Positions 54,683 through 63,204 of a stretch of DNA of 64,000 nt are shown here, one piece after another. The position numbers were made by a program, and so were the translations under genes. Origin of the DNA: Alloyangia mangrovi. Lineage in GTDB: Bacteria; Pseudomonadota; Alphaproteobacteria; Rhodobacterales; Rhodobacteraceae. The stretch lies in the NCBI RefSeq assembly GCF_002300555.2, contig NZ_NTHN02000025.1, forward strand, positions 1-64,000, in the 5' to 3' direction. The notes beneath the pieces were generated by a model. That model was not told the origin of the DNA, did no database searches, and worked only from the letters and a program-made list of their open reading frames with translations. Every line of letters starts with the position of its first letter. The first letter of the stretch is position 1.

Positions 54683-55306
54683 CTACCCTTGTTGGGTGCT
54701 GGTTGCGCCAAGCTGCTTGGGATGCAACACGACCCGCGCATTCATCGGCACCTGGTCGTAAAGCTGGGTGATCTGCTCGTTGATGAGGCCCGCACACCCG
54801 TTCGACACGGCGCGACCTATGGTGCCCGGATCATCCGTTCCGTGAATGCGCAGGAAGGTATCGCCGCGCTCTGGCGTGAACAGATAGAGCGCGCGCGCGC
54901 CGAGGGGATTGCCGGGCCCTCCGGGCATGCCGCCATCGGCGTACTTCTCATATTTTTCCGGCTCGCGCTCGATCATGTCAGGGGTCGGCGTCCAGGAAGG
55001 CCACTCCTTCTTGGCCCCAACGTAATACTCGCCGGGCTCGTAGAGGCCATCGCGTCCGACGCGGATGGCATATATCCACGCCTGCCCATCAGGAAGGGAC
55101 CAGAACAGACGGTACGCGTCCGGATAGACATGCACTTCGTTGGCCGGCAGGGGGGGCGGCCAGGCGCATGAGTTGCGGACGTATCACGCTGGGCACCGGG
55201 GGACCGGCGCCGCGGTTTGAGCCCGGAGAACCGCGGGAAGCGCAAGGCCCGCAGCAGAGGCGAGGCCCAGCTTCAGAGCATGACGGCGTGTGGCAAAGGC
55301 GTTCAT
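54683..55306 (-). pseudogene. L,D-transpeptidase (YkuD domain), double frameshift in the N-terminal part
   Basis: The catalytic part (54683-55135) reads openly: EYYVGAKKEWPSWTPTP, GARALYLFTPERGDTFLRIH and the YkuD active site HGTDDPGTIGRAVSNGCAGL with the nucleophilic Cys. The N-terminal part begins at ATG 55306 with a signal-like sequence (MNAFATRRHALKLGLASAAG) but is broken twice. One base appears missing near 55190-55205 (before the PSVIRPQLM segment). A C7 run on the coding strand (plus-strand G7 at 55150-55156) adds one; six bases restore RLAAPLPANEVHVYPDAYR. Together these give one periplasmic protein of about 207 residues that cross-links peptidoglycan or attaches lipoprotein. As written no signal peptide is joined to the enzyme. 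Confidence 0.8.
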
Positions 55307-55694
55307 GGATATTCCTTTCCTTTACCGACCCAACATTGATCGGCCAGAGAACACTTGTTTGGCTAACTTAACTAGCGCTTAGCTCTCTGTGCGCCACACG
55401 CGGGACAGGCGTGGGAAACTGGCACCGACTTCCGTTACGGAAGCCGCTTCGCCAGATGTACTTGGCCAAGCGGCTCGCTCCGCCAGACCGGGTGCCCACG
55501 CCTGTTCCCGCGTTGGGGGTACCGGTGCGGGCCGATTGTCAGCCACTCCTTCAGCCGGACCGACCTGAACCCTCCGGCGTGTCCATCCACGCTGTGCCCC
55601 TGGCCGCCGCCAGGTATGGCCATCCCTCCGCTACCTTCGGTGGACAGCTTCCACGGGCCCTGAAGTACGGCCCGTGGTCGGGATCAAGTCGCGA
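55307..55694. other. Gene-free stretch of about 390 bp with nested palindromes
   Basis: It contains the promoter side of the transpeptidase gene (an AT-richer stretch near 55310-55380), then a perfect odd palindrome CTTCCGTTACGGAAG (55429-55443) whose right end begins an inverted repeat AGCCGCTT (55442-55449) / AAGCGGCT (55468-55475). A further hairpin at 55651-55677 is listed separately. No coding frame is convincing. Confidence 0.5.
55651..55677 (-). terminator. Terminator-like hairpin at the end of the DUF3100-type operon
   Basis: CCACGGGCC (55651-55659) pairs perfectly with GGCCCGTGG (55669-55677) around a 9-base loop. It lies 17 bp past the stop of the last gene of the leftward operon (55695), the position expected for a terminator, though without a clear T-run. 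Confidence 0.6.
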
Positions 55695-56174
55695 TCAGAG
55701 GAAGGCCTGCGCCACGATGGCCGAGCCCACGTAGGTGCCGGTCATCACCAGCACCGCGACAACGGCGATCTTCCAGCCCGAGGTCTTGGCGATCTCGATC
55801 TCGCGCCTGGCGATCGCGATGCCCGCATAGGCGAGGCACGGCGTGGCGAGCGTCAGGAAGTTCACGTGGCTGACCTTGTCGAGGACCCAGGCGCTGCCAG
55901 GTGTCCACGGCATGGTGGCGAGGATGCCGACTGCGGAGATCCAGGCCACCGAAGGCAATTTGAACGGCACGAATTTGGTCAGGAGCATGCCGATCATGCA
56001 CATCACCCACAGGATGATCAGACCTACCAGCCCCTGCGGCACCGTGTTCTCGGACGCCACGGTGTTGCCAACCAAGGCGATCACGCAGACCACAGCCAAC
56101 GCCGCGGCATGGGCGCCGAGGCCGAGCTTGGGGTCTTCGGTCAGATCGATGTCGTCAGTACGAATGTCGCTCAT
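55695..56174 (-). CDS. Small membrane protein paired with DUF3100-like protein
   Basis: This 159-residue protein has about five hydrophobic helices (for example AALAVVCVIALVGNTVAS, LVGLIILWVMCMIGMLL and WKIAVVAVLVMTGTYVGSAI). It starts 3 bp after the DUF3100-like gene, and the two are probably one functional unit, such as a split transporter. No named family recognised; the function is inferred only from pairing. It is the last gene of the operon. Confidence 0.75.
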   Translation of the reverse strand: MSDIRTDDIDLTEDPKLGLGAHAAALAVVCVIALVGNTVASENTVPQGLVGLIILWVMCMIGMLLTKFVPFKLPSVAWISAVGILATMPWTPGSAWVLDKVSHVNFLTLATPCLAYAGIAIARREIEIAKTSGWKIAVVAVLVMTGTYVGSAIVAQAFL

Positions 56175-56177
56175 GGC

Positions 56178-56993
56178 TCAGGCTCCGGCTTTCGAGGGCT
56201 CTTTGCGGCCCAGCAGGTCGTAGAGTTTCTCGGTCAGCGGCAGCGCCACGAAGACGCAGAGGTAGAGGCCGGTGGCATAGGTCAGCACGTTGGACGCGCC
56301 GGCGAGCGCGAGGATCTGCTCCTCCATGTCCGGCACCGCGTGCACCAACGCTCCCGAGCAGGCCGCCATCATGCTGCCCGAGCCGATGCCGCAGGCCATG
56401 GCCAGCGCCTCGATCGAGAAGGCCCCGGTGGTGGCCAGGATCGAAGCGAGAATGGCGAAGATGAAGGTGCCGAAGAGCGTGCCGATGACATAGACGCCCA
56501 TGACGCCCGCGCCCTCCTGGCTCTTCAGGCCGTATTTGTCGGCGATGATCGCGATATTGGGCTCGCGCGCCACCGAGAAGCAGGCACCGATCGACTCGCG
56601 GCCCATGCGCAGCACCAGCACGGCGACCGGGAAGGCCAGCACGATGGTGCCGAGGTTGCCCAGTTCCTGCAGGATGAGCGCGGGGCCTGCGTCGATGATC
56701 TTGTCCATCGACGGGCCGATGATCGTGCCGAACTTGGCGATGAAGGGCATGATCGCGATGACGATCAGCGGCGAGGCGGCATGCACCTCGCGGTCGCGGA
56801 TCAGGGCACGGGCGCCGGAGATCACGTTGGGGTTGATCAGCAGCCCCATGACAAAGGCATAGAGCAGCGGCAGCAGCAGGATCGAGCCAATGCCGATGGG
56901 CACGGCGATGACCCCGATAAGCTCGGCGATCACGGTGATGACCAGCACGCTGCCGTGCAGCCGCCAGTCAAGAAGGATGTCTTTTATTGGCAT
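56178..56993 (-). CDS. DUF3100-like integral membrane protein
   Basis: This 271-residue protein has roughly seven to eight membrane helices (HGSVLVITVIAELIGVIAVP, SILLLPLLYAFVMGLLINPN). It has glycine/serine-rich stretches MACGIGSGSMMAACSGAL that look like re-entrant loops or substrate-path elements. I place it with DUF3100, a family of unknown function, with moderate certainty. It is encoded with an M20 amidohydrolase, two dehydrogenases and a LysR regulator, so a transporter for the substrate or product of these enzymes is plausible. Confidence 0.72.
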   Translation of the reverse strand: MPIKDILLDWRLHGSVLVITVIAELIGVIAVPIGIGSILLLPLLYAFVMGLLINPNVISGARALIRDREVHAASPLIVIAIMPFIAKFGTIIGPSMDKIIDAGPALILQELGNLGTIVLAFPVAVLVLRMGRESIGACFSVAREPNIAIIADKYGLKSQEGAGVMGVYVIGTLFGTFIFAILASILATTGAFSIEALAMACGIGSGSMMAACSGALVHAVPDMEEQILALAGASNVLTYATGLYLCVFVALPLTEKLYDLLGRKEPSKAGA

Positions 56994-57039
56994 GAGGGGA
57001 CCTCTCTGTTGTCGCCCCCTTGGAGGGGCGCATTGGCCG

Positions 57040-57061
57040 GGACCGGGCTGCTACCCGGTCC
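57040..57061 (-). promoter_or_regulatory. Intercistronic hairpin between aldehyde dehydrogenase and DUF3100-like genes
   Basis: GGACCGGG (57040-57047) pairs perfectly with CCCGGTCC (57054-57061) around CTGCTA. It lies in the 99-bp gap, the largest inside the 55.7-59.5 kb part of the operon, and could lower expression of the membrane genes. Confidence 0.5.
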
Positions 57062-57092
57062 GCGGCGGAAGTTGAAGGCGAAAGCCCGCCGA

Positions 57093-58628
57093 TCAGCCCG
57101 GTGCGTAGCCGAAGCCCTGCGCGGGGTTGGCCGCGGTTTCGACCCAGACGGACTTGGTTTGGGTGTAGGCGGCCAGCGCCTCGCGCCCCGACGACCGGCC
57201 GTAGCCCGAGCGCCCGAAGCCGCCGAAGGGCGACATGACGTTGATCGTCTTGTAGCTGTTGACCCAGAAGGTGCCGGCCCGAACCTGTGCCGCCATGCGA
57301 TGCGCCCGGCCCACGTCCTGCGTCCAGACCGCACCGGCAAGTCCATAGGGCGTGGCATTGGCCAGCGCGATGGCCTCTTCCTCGGTGTCGAAGGGCAGCA
57401 CCGAGACGACCGGGCCGAAGACTTCCTCGTTGGCGATGGTCATCTGCGGTGTGACCTGATCGACCACGGTGGGGGCGAAGAAGAACCCGCCGCTTGCCGC
57501 CAGCGCCTCGGGTTTCGCGCCGCCGCTGGTGATCTCGGCGCCCTGCGCCACGGCCTCGCGCACCATCTCGTCGATCTTCGACCATTGCCGGGCGTTGTTC
57601 ACCGGGCCGATCTGCGTCGCCGGGTCCATCGGTGCGCCGACCGGGATATTGCCAGCCGCAACACTCAGCTTTTCAACCATTTGCGCGTGAACCGAGCGAT
57701 GCACCAGCAGGCGCGAGCCCGCGACGCAGCTCTGACCGCAGGAGGCGAAGATCGCCGCCTGAGCGCCGATGACAGCGCGGTCGAGGTCCGCATCGCCGAA
57801 GACGATGTTGGCTGACTTGCCACCCAGTTCCAGCACCGAGGGCACCAGCCGCTTCGCCGCGGCACCGGCGATCTTCGAGCCCGCCTCGGCCGAGCCCACG
57901 AAGACCACCAGCGCCGTCGCCGGGTTCTCGATCATCGCCTGACCCGAGCCCGGCCCGTCGCCCGCGATGACGTTGACAAGACCCTTCGGCGCGCCCGCCT
58001 TCTCGCAGAGGATGCCCACCACGATGGACGACAGCGGCGTCAGTTCCGAGGGCTTGATCATCACGCCGTTGCCCGCGCAGATCGCCGGGGCAACCTGCCA
58101 GCAGCAGGTGAAGAGCGGCGCGTTCCACGGGGTGATCTGGCTGACCACGCCGAGCGGCTCGTGGCGGGTGTAGTTCAGGTGCGTCGAGGGCACGGGGATG
58201 ACGTCGCCAGTGATCTTGTCGCACCAGCCCGCGTAATATTCGAACATCTCGGCCATGCGCGCCGGCTCGCCGGTGGTGTCGCGGATCGGGCGGCCCGAGG
58301 ACAGCGCCTCGAGCTCGGACAGCGCGGCGGCATTGGCGCGCAGCTGGCGGCCGATCTCGAACATGATGCGGCCGCGCTCCGAGGCGGTCTTGGCGAACCA
58401 TTCCTTCTGCGCGCGGGACGCGGCCTCGGCGGCCTGCGCCACGACGTCGGCACCGGCATCCCTGTAGCGGGCGAAAACCTCGCCCGTCGCCGGATCTGTG
58501 AGCTCGAGCGCGTGGCCGGTGCCCGGCACCAGTGCGCCGCCAACGTAAGATTGCACTTCGGAGGAACCCGTGAAGTTCTTCAGCAGTTCAGCCACGCGGG
58601 CCGCGGTATCGATGATGTCCTTGGCCAT
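57093..58628 (-). CDS. Aldehyde dehydrogenase, NAD(P)-dependent
   Basis: This 511-residue dehydrogenase shows QITPWNAPLFTCCWQVAPAI, the catalytic Glu in PSVLELGGKSANIVFGDADL, the catalytic Cys in FASCGQSCVAGSRL and the C-terminal FGGFGRSGYGRSSGREAL. It oxidises an aldehyde to the acid in the cytoplasm; the substrate is unknown. The ATG at 58628 overlaps the stop of the upstream dehydrogenase by one base (TGATG). It probably acts in sequence with that enzyme. Confidence 0.9.
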   Translation of the reverse strand: MAKDIIDTAARVAELLKNFTGSSEVQSYVGGALVPGTGHALELTDPATGEVFARYRDAGADVVAQAAEAASRAQKEWFAKTASERGRIMFEIGRQLRANAAALSELEALSSGRPIRDTTGEPARMAEMFEYYAGWCDKITGDVIPVPSTHLNYTRHEPLGVVSQITPWNAPLFTCCWQVAPAICAGNGVMIKPSELTPLSSIVVGILCEKAGAPKGLVNVIAGDGPGSGQAMIENPATALVVFVGSAEAGSKIAGAAAKRLVPSVLELGGKSANIVFGDADLDRAVIGAQAAIFASCGQSCVAGSRLLVHRSVHAQMVEKLSVAAGNIPVGAPMDPATQIGPVNNARQWSKIDEMVREAVAQGAEITSGGAKPEALAASGGFFFAPTVVDQVTPQMTIANEEVFGPVVSVLPFDTEEEAIALANATPYGLAGAVWTQDVGRAHRMAAQVRAGTFWVNSYKTINVMSPFGGFGRSGYGRSSGREALAAYTQTKSVWVETAANPAQGFGYAPG

Positions 58629-59539
58629 CACATCTTTTCCTTCTGGCTCAGGCGGTCCACTGCGGGATCGCCCATATGCATGAAATCATCGGCGTCCTTG
58701 AGGCCCGAGTTCTCCTCGGCCCAGAGATCCGCCACGAGGTCGGCCACCGGCATCGCGCAGCCGACGCTCTGCGCCAGCTCGCGGGCGAGCCGCACGTCCT
58801 TGCGCATCAGCCCGGTGCTGAACCCACTGTCGAAACTGCGCGGCAGCACCCAATTGGGGAAGTGGATCTCCGACAGCGCGCTGCGCCCGGTGGCCGAGTT
58901 GATCACCCGCAGCGCGTCTTCGGCGCCGACGCCCGCCGCCTCGGCTAGTCGAAGCGCCTCAAGCGTGGTGACCATGTGGCTGGCGACCAGCATGTTGTTC
59001 ACCAGCTTGGCGACATTGCCGGCGCCGCTGGGGCCGACGTGCAGGATCTTCGCCGCCATCGCCTCGAGTGCGGGCATCGCTGCGCCGACCCATTTCTCAT
59101 CGCCGCCGAGCATCACCGAAAGCTGTCCCGATGCGGCTCCCGAAGGCCCGCCGCTGACCGGCGCGTCGAGGAAGCCGTGACCCGCTTCGGCAAGTGCCGC
59201 CGCGAGCTTGCGGCTGACCTCGGCCTCGGAGGTGGAGGTGTCGATGATGACCTTCGCCCCGGCTCCCGCGCCAAGCAGCCCGGCGCCTTGTGCCGCGGCG
59301 ATGACGCCTTCGACATGCGCCGCCGTGGGCAGCGAGAGCACGATGACTTCCGCCGCGGCGAAGACGTCCTCGGGGCTGGCCTTGGGCGCGATGCCCGCCT
59401 CGCGGGCGCGGTCCTGCGCGGCGGGCGCCGGGTCGTATCCCGCGACCTCGAACCCGGCGCGGGCCAGGCTCGATGCCATGCCGAAGCCCATGGCCCCAAG
59501 CCCGATCACCCCGGCCCTTTTGCCTGTCTCTGCTGCCAT
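58628..59539 (-). CDS. Beta-hydroxyacid dehydrogenase (3-hydroxyisobutyrate dehydrogenase family)
   Basis: This 303-residue NAD(P) enzyme has the N-terminal Rossmann motif VIGLGAMGFGMASSLARAGF, the substrate signature FLDAPVSGGPSGAASG and the catalytic Lys in AGNVAKLVNNMLVASH. It oxidises a 3-hydroxyacid or reduces a semialdehyde. The ATG at 59539 follows AGGAGATCAC. Coupled to the aldehyde dehydrogenase gene downstream. Confidence 0.9.
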   Translation of the reverse strand: MAAETGKRAGVIGLGAMGFGMASSLARAGFEVAGYDPAPAAQDRAREAGIAPKASPEDVFAAAEVIVLSLPTAAHVEGVIAAAQGAGLLGAGAGAKVIIDTSTSEAEVSRKLAAALAEAGHGFLDAPVSGGPSGAASGQLSVMLGGDEKWVGAAMPALEAMAAKILHVGPSGAGNVAKLVNNMLVASHMVTTLEALRLAEAAGVGAEDALRVINSATGRSALSEIHFPNWVLPRSFDSGFSTGLMRKDVRLARELAQSVGCAMPVADLVADLWAEENSGLKDADDFMHMGDPAVDRLSQKEKM

Positions 59540-59666
59540 GTGATCTCCTGTTCTCTTCCGTTGCGACCCTCGCAGGCCGGTGTTCGGAAAACTATCCGGA
59601 GGAGGCGTGTTCACAGGAAGCGCTGCATTCGAGCACATTGCGTTGCCCTGCAGGCAACACGGAAGG

Positions 59667-60575
59667 TCAGGCGCGGAATGCCACCATGCGATCAGACAGG
59701 AAGCTCGCCACCAGTTCCACCGATTTCGGCAGGCGGCGGCGGGCGCGCACCATGAGGTGGGTGCTGACCCGGTGAAGCGCCGGCTCGTCCAGTTCGATCA
59801 CCGCAAGATCACCGCGATCCGCCTGAATGGACGCGGAAAACCTCGGCAGGAAGGTCACGCCCATGCCCGCGCTCACGTATCGGATCAGCAGCGCGATCGA
59901 GGCGGTCTCGACATGCACCCGCAGCGCCAACCCGCGATCCGCCGCGACCTGACCGACGAGGTGGCGGATGGCGTGGCGGGCGTCGAGCATGGCGACGGGA
60001 TGCTCCAGCACCTCGGCGAGCCCGACGCTCTGACGGCCCGCCAGAGATGAATTTGCAGGCACCACGGCACAGAGCGGCTGGCGCCCCACTGCCAGAGAGC
60101 GCGTCGCCTCGGTCACCAGAGGGTTGTAGGCGATGCCGATATCGGCCTCGCCCTCGACCACCCGGCGCTGCAGCTCGCCGGTCCCCGCATGGTCGATGGA
60201 AAACCGAAGGTCGGGTTGCAGGCGGCTCAGCTCCGACAGGCCGTTCTCCATCAGGTCGGCGGTGAACCCCTCGCCGAGCGCGATGCGCACGGTCTGCGTG
60301 CGTCCCGCGCGGTAGCGGCCGATCTGGTCGAGAAGGAAGGTCTGCTCGTCCTGCAGGTGCAGCGCGTGCTCGCGCAAGAGCTCGCCGGCCTCGGTCACCG
60401 TCACCCCCTTGGAGCTGCGCTCGAGCAGCGTCACCCCGAGCCGCGCCTCGGCTTCGGCGATCTTGCGCGAGATCGCAGACGGCACGACGCTCAACCGCTC
60501 CGCCGCGCGGCGGATCGAGCCCTCCTGCGCGACGGCGAGGAACTCTCGCAGGAAGCGGCTGTCGAGCGCGTCCAT
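59667..60575 (-). CDS. LysR-family transcriptional regulator
   Basis: This 302-residue LysR regulator has the N-terminal helix-turn-helix (FLAVAQEGSIRRAAERLSVV PSAISRKIAEAE, split for display) and a periplasmic-binding-like effector domain. Its ATG overlaps the stop of the M20 gene (TAATG), an unusual placement inside the operon rather than divergent from it. It likely controls this catabolic unit. Confidence 0.9.
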   Translation of the reverse strand: MDALDSRFLREFLAVAQEGSIRRAAERLSVVPSAISRKIAEAEARLGVTLLERSSKGVTVTEAGELLREHALHLQDEQTFLLDQIGRYRAGRTQTVRIALGEGFTADLMENGLSELSRLQPDLRFSIDHAGTGELQRRVVEGEADIGIAYNPLVTEATRSLAVGRQPLCAVVPANSSLAGRQSVGLAEVLEHPVAMLDARHAIRHLVGQVAADRGLALRVHVETASIALLIRYVSAGMGVTFLPRFSASIQADRGDLAVIELDEPALHRVSTHLMVRARRRLPKSVELVASFLSDRMVAFRA

Positions 60576-61714
60576 TACCCGGCCGTGGCGCGGCGGGCGA
60601 GCCGCACCCAGAATTCCGCCCCGGCGGGCAGCACAGCATCGTTGAAGTCGAACTTCGCCGAATGCAGCCCGGGGTTCTCGCCTTCGCGCGCCGCGCCGAG
60701 CCAGAGGTAGGCGCCGGGCACCTCGTTCAGCATGAAGGCGAAATCCTCGGACGCCATGCTCGGGCCGACCATCGCGGTATCAAGACCCATCTCGCCCGCC
60801 ACCTCGCGCGCCAGCGCGGCCTCGGGGGCGGTGTTGATGGTGGCCGGATAGCGGCGCTGGTAATCGATGTCGGCGGTGCAGCCCTGCGCGGCGGCCTCGG
60901 CGGTGGCGATCCGGCGCAGGCGGTTCTCGATGATGTCGCCTGCCTCGGCGCCGAACCAGCGGCAGGTGCCGCTGAGCACCGCGCGGTCCGGGCAGACGTT
61001 GTAGGCCGAGCCGCTGTGGATCTGCGTGACCGAGACCACGCCGGGCTCGAGCGGCGAGAGGGCGCGGGCCGGGATCTCCTGAAGCGCGGCGGCCATGCGT
61101 CCGGCGGCGGCAATCACCCCGTCGGACTGCTCGGGCATGGCGCCATGGCCACCCTTGCCGAGGATCTCGATGTCGAAGACCGAGAAGGCCGCCATCATCT
61201 TGTCGTCTCGCGCGACGAAGCGCCCGGGGGCGAGGCCGGGCCAGTTGTGGATGCCGAAGACCCTGTCCATCGGGAACTGGGTGAACAGCCCCTGCTCGAC
61301 CATCACACGCGCGCCGCCCTCGCTTTCCTCGGCGGGCTGGAAGATCAGCGTGACGGTGCCTTGCTCGACGCCCTCCGCCGCGATCTTCCGCGCCGCGAGC
61401 AGCAGCATGGCGGTGTGCCCGTCGTGGCCGCAGGCGTGCATCTTGCCGGGAATGGTCGACGCGTGCGCGACGCCGGTCGCCTCGAGGATGGGCAGCGCGT
61501 CGATGTCGGCGCGCAGACCGATGACCGGCGCGCCCTGCCCCATCTGCGCCACCACGCCGGTGCCAGCAAGGCCGCGATGGACCCGCCAGCCCCAGCCGGT
61601 AAGCAGCCCGGCGATCATCTCCGAGGTCCGGTGCTCCTCGAAGCCGAGTTCGGGGTGGCGGTGCAGGTCGTGGCGCCAGGCGATGGCTTCGGCGATATGG
61701 TCTTGGTCGAACAT
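60575..61714 (-). CDS. M20-family amidohydrolase (hippurate hydrolase/IAA-amino acid hydrolase type)
   Basis: This 379-residue metallohydrolase shows RHDLHRHPELGFEEHRTSEM, the metal-site MHACGHDGHTAMLL, QPAEESEGGARVMVEQGL (catalytic Glu pair) and ASEDFAFMLNEVPGAYLWLG. It removes an acyl group from an N-acyl amino acid or similar amide. GGAGACCCG precedes the ATG. It is upstream of a LysR gene and two oxidoreductases, suggesting an acylamide that is hydrolysed and then oxidised. Confidence 0.9.
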   Translation of the reverse strand: MFDQDHIAEAIAWRHDLHRHPELGFEEHRTSEMIAGLLTGWGWRVHRGLAGTGVVAQMGQGAPVIGLRADIDALPILEATGVAHASTIPGKMHACGHDGHTAMLLLAARKIAAEGVEQGTVTLIFQPAEESEGGARVMVEQGLFTQFPMDRVFGIHNWPGLAPGRFVARDDKMMAAFSVFDIEILGKGGHGAMPEQSDGVIAAAGRMAAALQEIPARALSPLEPGVVSVTQIHSGSAYNVCPDRAVLSGTCRWFGAEAGDIIENRLRRIATAEAAAQGCTADIDYQRRYPATINTAPEAALAREVAGEMGLDTAMVGPSMASEDFAFMLNEVPGAYLWLGAAREGENPGLHSAKFDFNDAVLPAGAEFWVRLARRATAG

Positions 61715-61754
61715 CGGGTCTCCTTGGGCACGCGCTCGTGCGCCGGGTCATGGG

Positions 61755-62652
61755 TCAGGGCGCCTCGGGCGCCTCCTGGAAGGTGAGCAGGATGCCGCCC
61801 AGCCGGGCGGGCTCGGTGAGGACAAGTGCGCCGCGGGCCTCGTGACAGGCGAAACCGCCTGCATCGACGAAGGGGCGGACCCGATCGAGCGCGCAGCAGC
61901 CGAGGTCGAGCGAGATCACCGAGGGTGCGCCATCGGGTGCGAGCTCCTCGGGAAGCGGGCCGAAAAAGGCGCGGGCGGCATCGCGGCTGAGCACCCGCCA
62001 ATGTCCCTTGCCGGTAGCGACGGTGAAGCCCCAGCCGGTTTCGGTGACCGCCTCGGGACCATGCAACGTGGCGAGCCAATCCCTCACCGCGAGTTGGTCC
62101 TTTGGCTCGGCGAGGATCGTGGCAGAGACGAAGCCATGCGCGCCATTCGGATGGTCCATCCATCTGGGAAATTCGATCAGGTCGCGGCGGTGTTGCTGGC
62201 AGGCGAACATCGACAGGCGCGGCAGGCCGGACCGGGTAAAAATCTTCAGCGTTGTCGCAGTGCGGTCCGGCGTGCCGTCATCGCGCAGAACGTCCCGACC
62301 GAACTCGATGGTCCCGGCGCACTGCCCGCCGCGCGCCACGACCGCCGCTTCATCCGCCGCCGCATCAGTGGAGTTGAGCGCCGAAAGCGGTACCCCTTCG
62401 CGCTCATTGAGCCAGTGCTGGACATGGCGGCCAAAAAAGGAAGTCTCCCGCCGGGTACCCGTCGAGCAGACGCTCATCGCCAATTCCCACCAGTTCCAGC
62501 AGTTGGTTGCGGAAGATGACCAGCGCGGTCGAGGTGCCCCAAGGGTGCATCCCCGGCGGTTTCATCAGGAAGCCGAGCGACAGGTAGGTCTCGCGCACCT
62601 TGGCCAGATTGCGCACGCAGACCAGCGGATGGTCGATCCCAAGCGAAATCAT
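61755..62652 (-). pseudogene. VOC/glyoxalase-like domain protein, frameshifted at a T6 tract
   Basis: The gene starts at 62652 (MISLGIDHPLVCVRNLAKVR) and reads to GYPAGDFLF, where a run of six T on the coding strand (plus-strand A6, 62433-62438) shifts the frame. With five T it continues as FGRHVQHWLNEREGVPLSAL and reads to 61755. Length is 3n+1, predicted product 298 residues. It looks like a two-module glyoxalase-like (VOC) protein; function unknown. First recognisable gene of the leftward operon, 40 bp upstream of the M20 gene. Confidence 0.75.
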
Positions 62653-62665
62653 TGAGCCCGGCCTT

Positions 62666-62978
62666 TCACCTCTGCAAGCGTTCCGAAACCAGCGTATCCC
62701 CAGCGAGGAATTCGCCGCGCGCGCAGGTGATCGGAAGGTCTCCGAGCGCGGTCTCCACGAAATCTGGCAGGGTCGCGACAGAGGCAGACGACCGGAACGC
62801 GCAACCACGCGGGCGCCATGGCCTTTGGCAGAGAAGCGGCAGGCGCGTCCGCCATCAGATGGGACAATTCGGGCCGCTCCTCTGGCTGGAGTCCGAGCAG
62901 CGCTCCCATTACCCGCTCGGGAGAATGCAGGTCAGGCGTGGCTGACAGAAGTGTTTGCTGCAATGGAAGTGCGCTCAT
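62666..62978 (-). pseudogene. Possible small broken gene of unknown function
   Basis: ATG 62978 opens a frame (MSALPLQQTLLSATPDLHSP onward) that loses coding character near 62775. A different frame then gives a natural-looking end, LPDFVETALGDLPITCARGE to SERLQR, stopping at 62666, 13 bp before the VOC-like gene. The span is 3n+1, which would fit one inserted base, but there is no homopolymer at the join. No family recognised and no ribosome site seen. The remainder of the gap (62979-63172) shows nothing. Confidence 0.3.
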
Positions 62979-63172
62979 CGGGCTTCGCGTGGTTGTCGAA
63001 AGGTCCCACGAAGCTGCCCCGAGTTGAGTGCTGCGCACAAGAGCGGAAATGTTCCCGCCGTGTTGCCCCTGGGAGAACGCCAAGATTGCGCAACGAAGCG
63101 CTGTGGGAGGCGACTGGCTTCGCCCGGGCAGGCGTCTTGACCATTCGAGTGGCTCGTTTCCAGATCGTCTGG

Positions 63173-63200
63173 ATTTATTAGACCGGATCGTCTATTAAAT
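63173..63200. promoter_or_regulatory. Putative AcuR operator upstream of acuR
   Basis: ATTTATTAGAC (63173-63183) and GTCTATTAAAT (63190-63200) form an inverted repeat matching at 10 of 11 positions around CGGATC, with core TAGAC-N6-GTCTA. It ends 4 bp before the acuR ATG. TetR-type repressors use such sites, and acuR is known in Rhodobacter to autoregulate its operon in response to acrylate. Confidence 0.75.
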
Positions 63201-63204
63201 ATTC

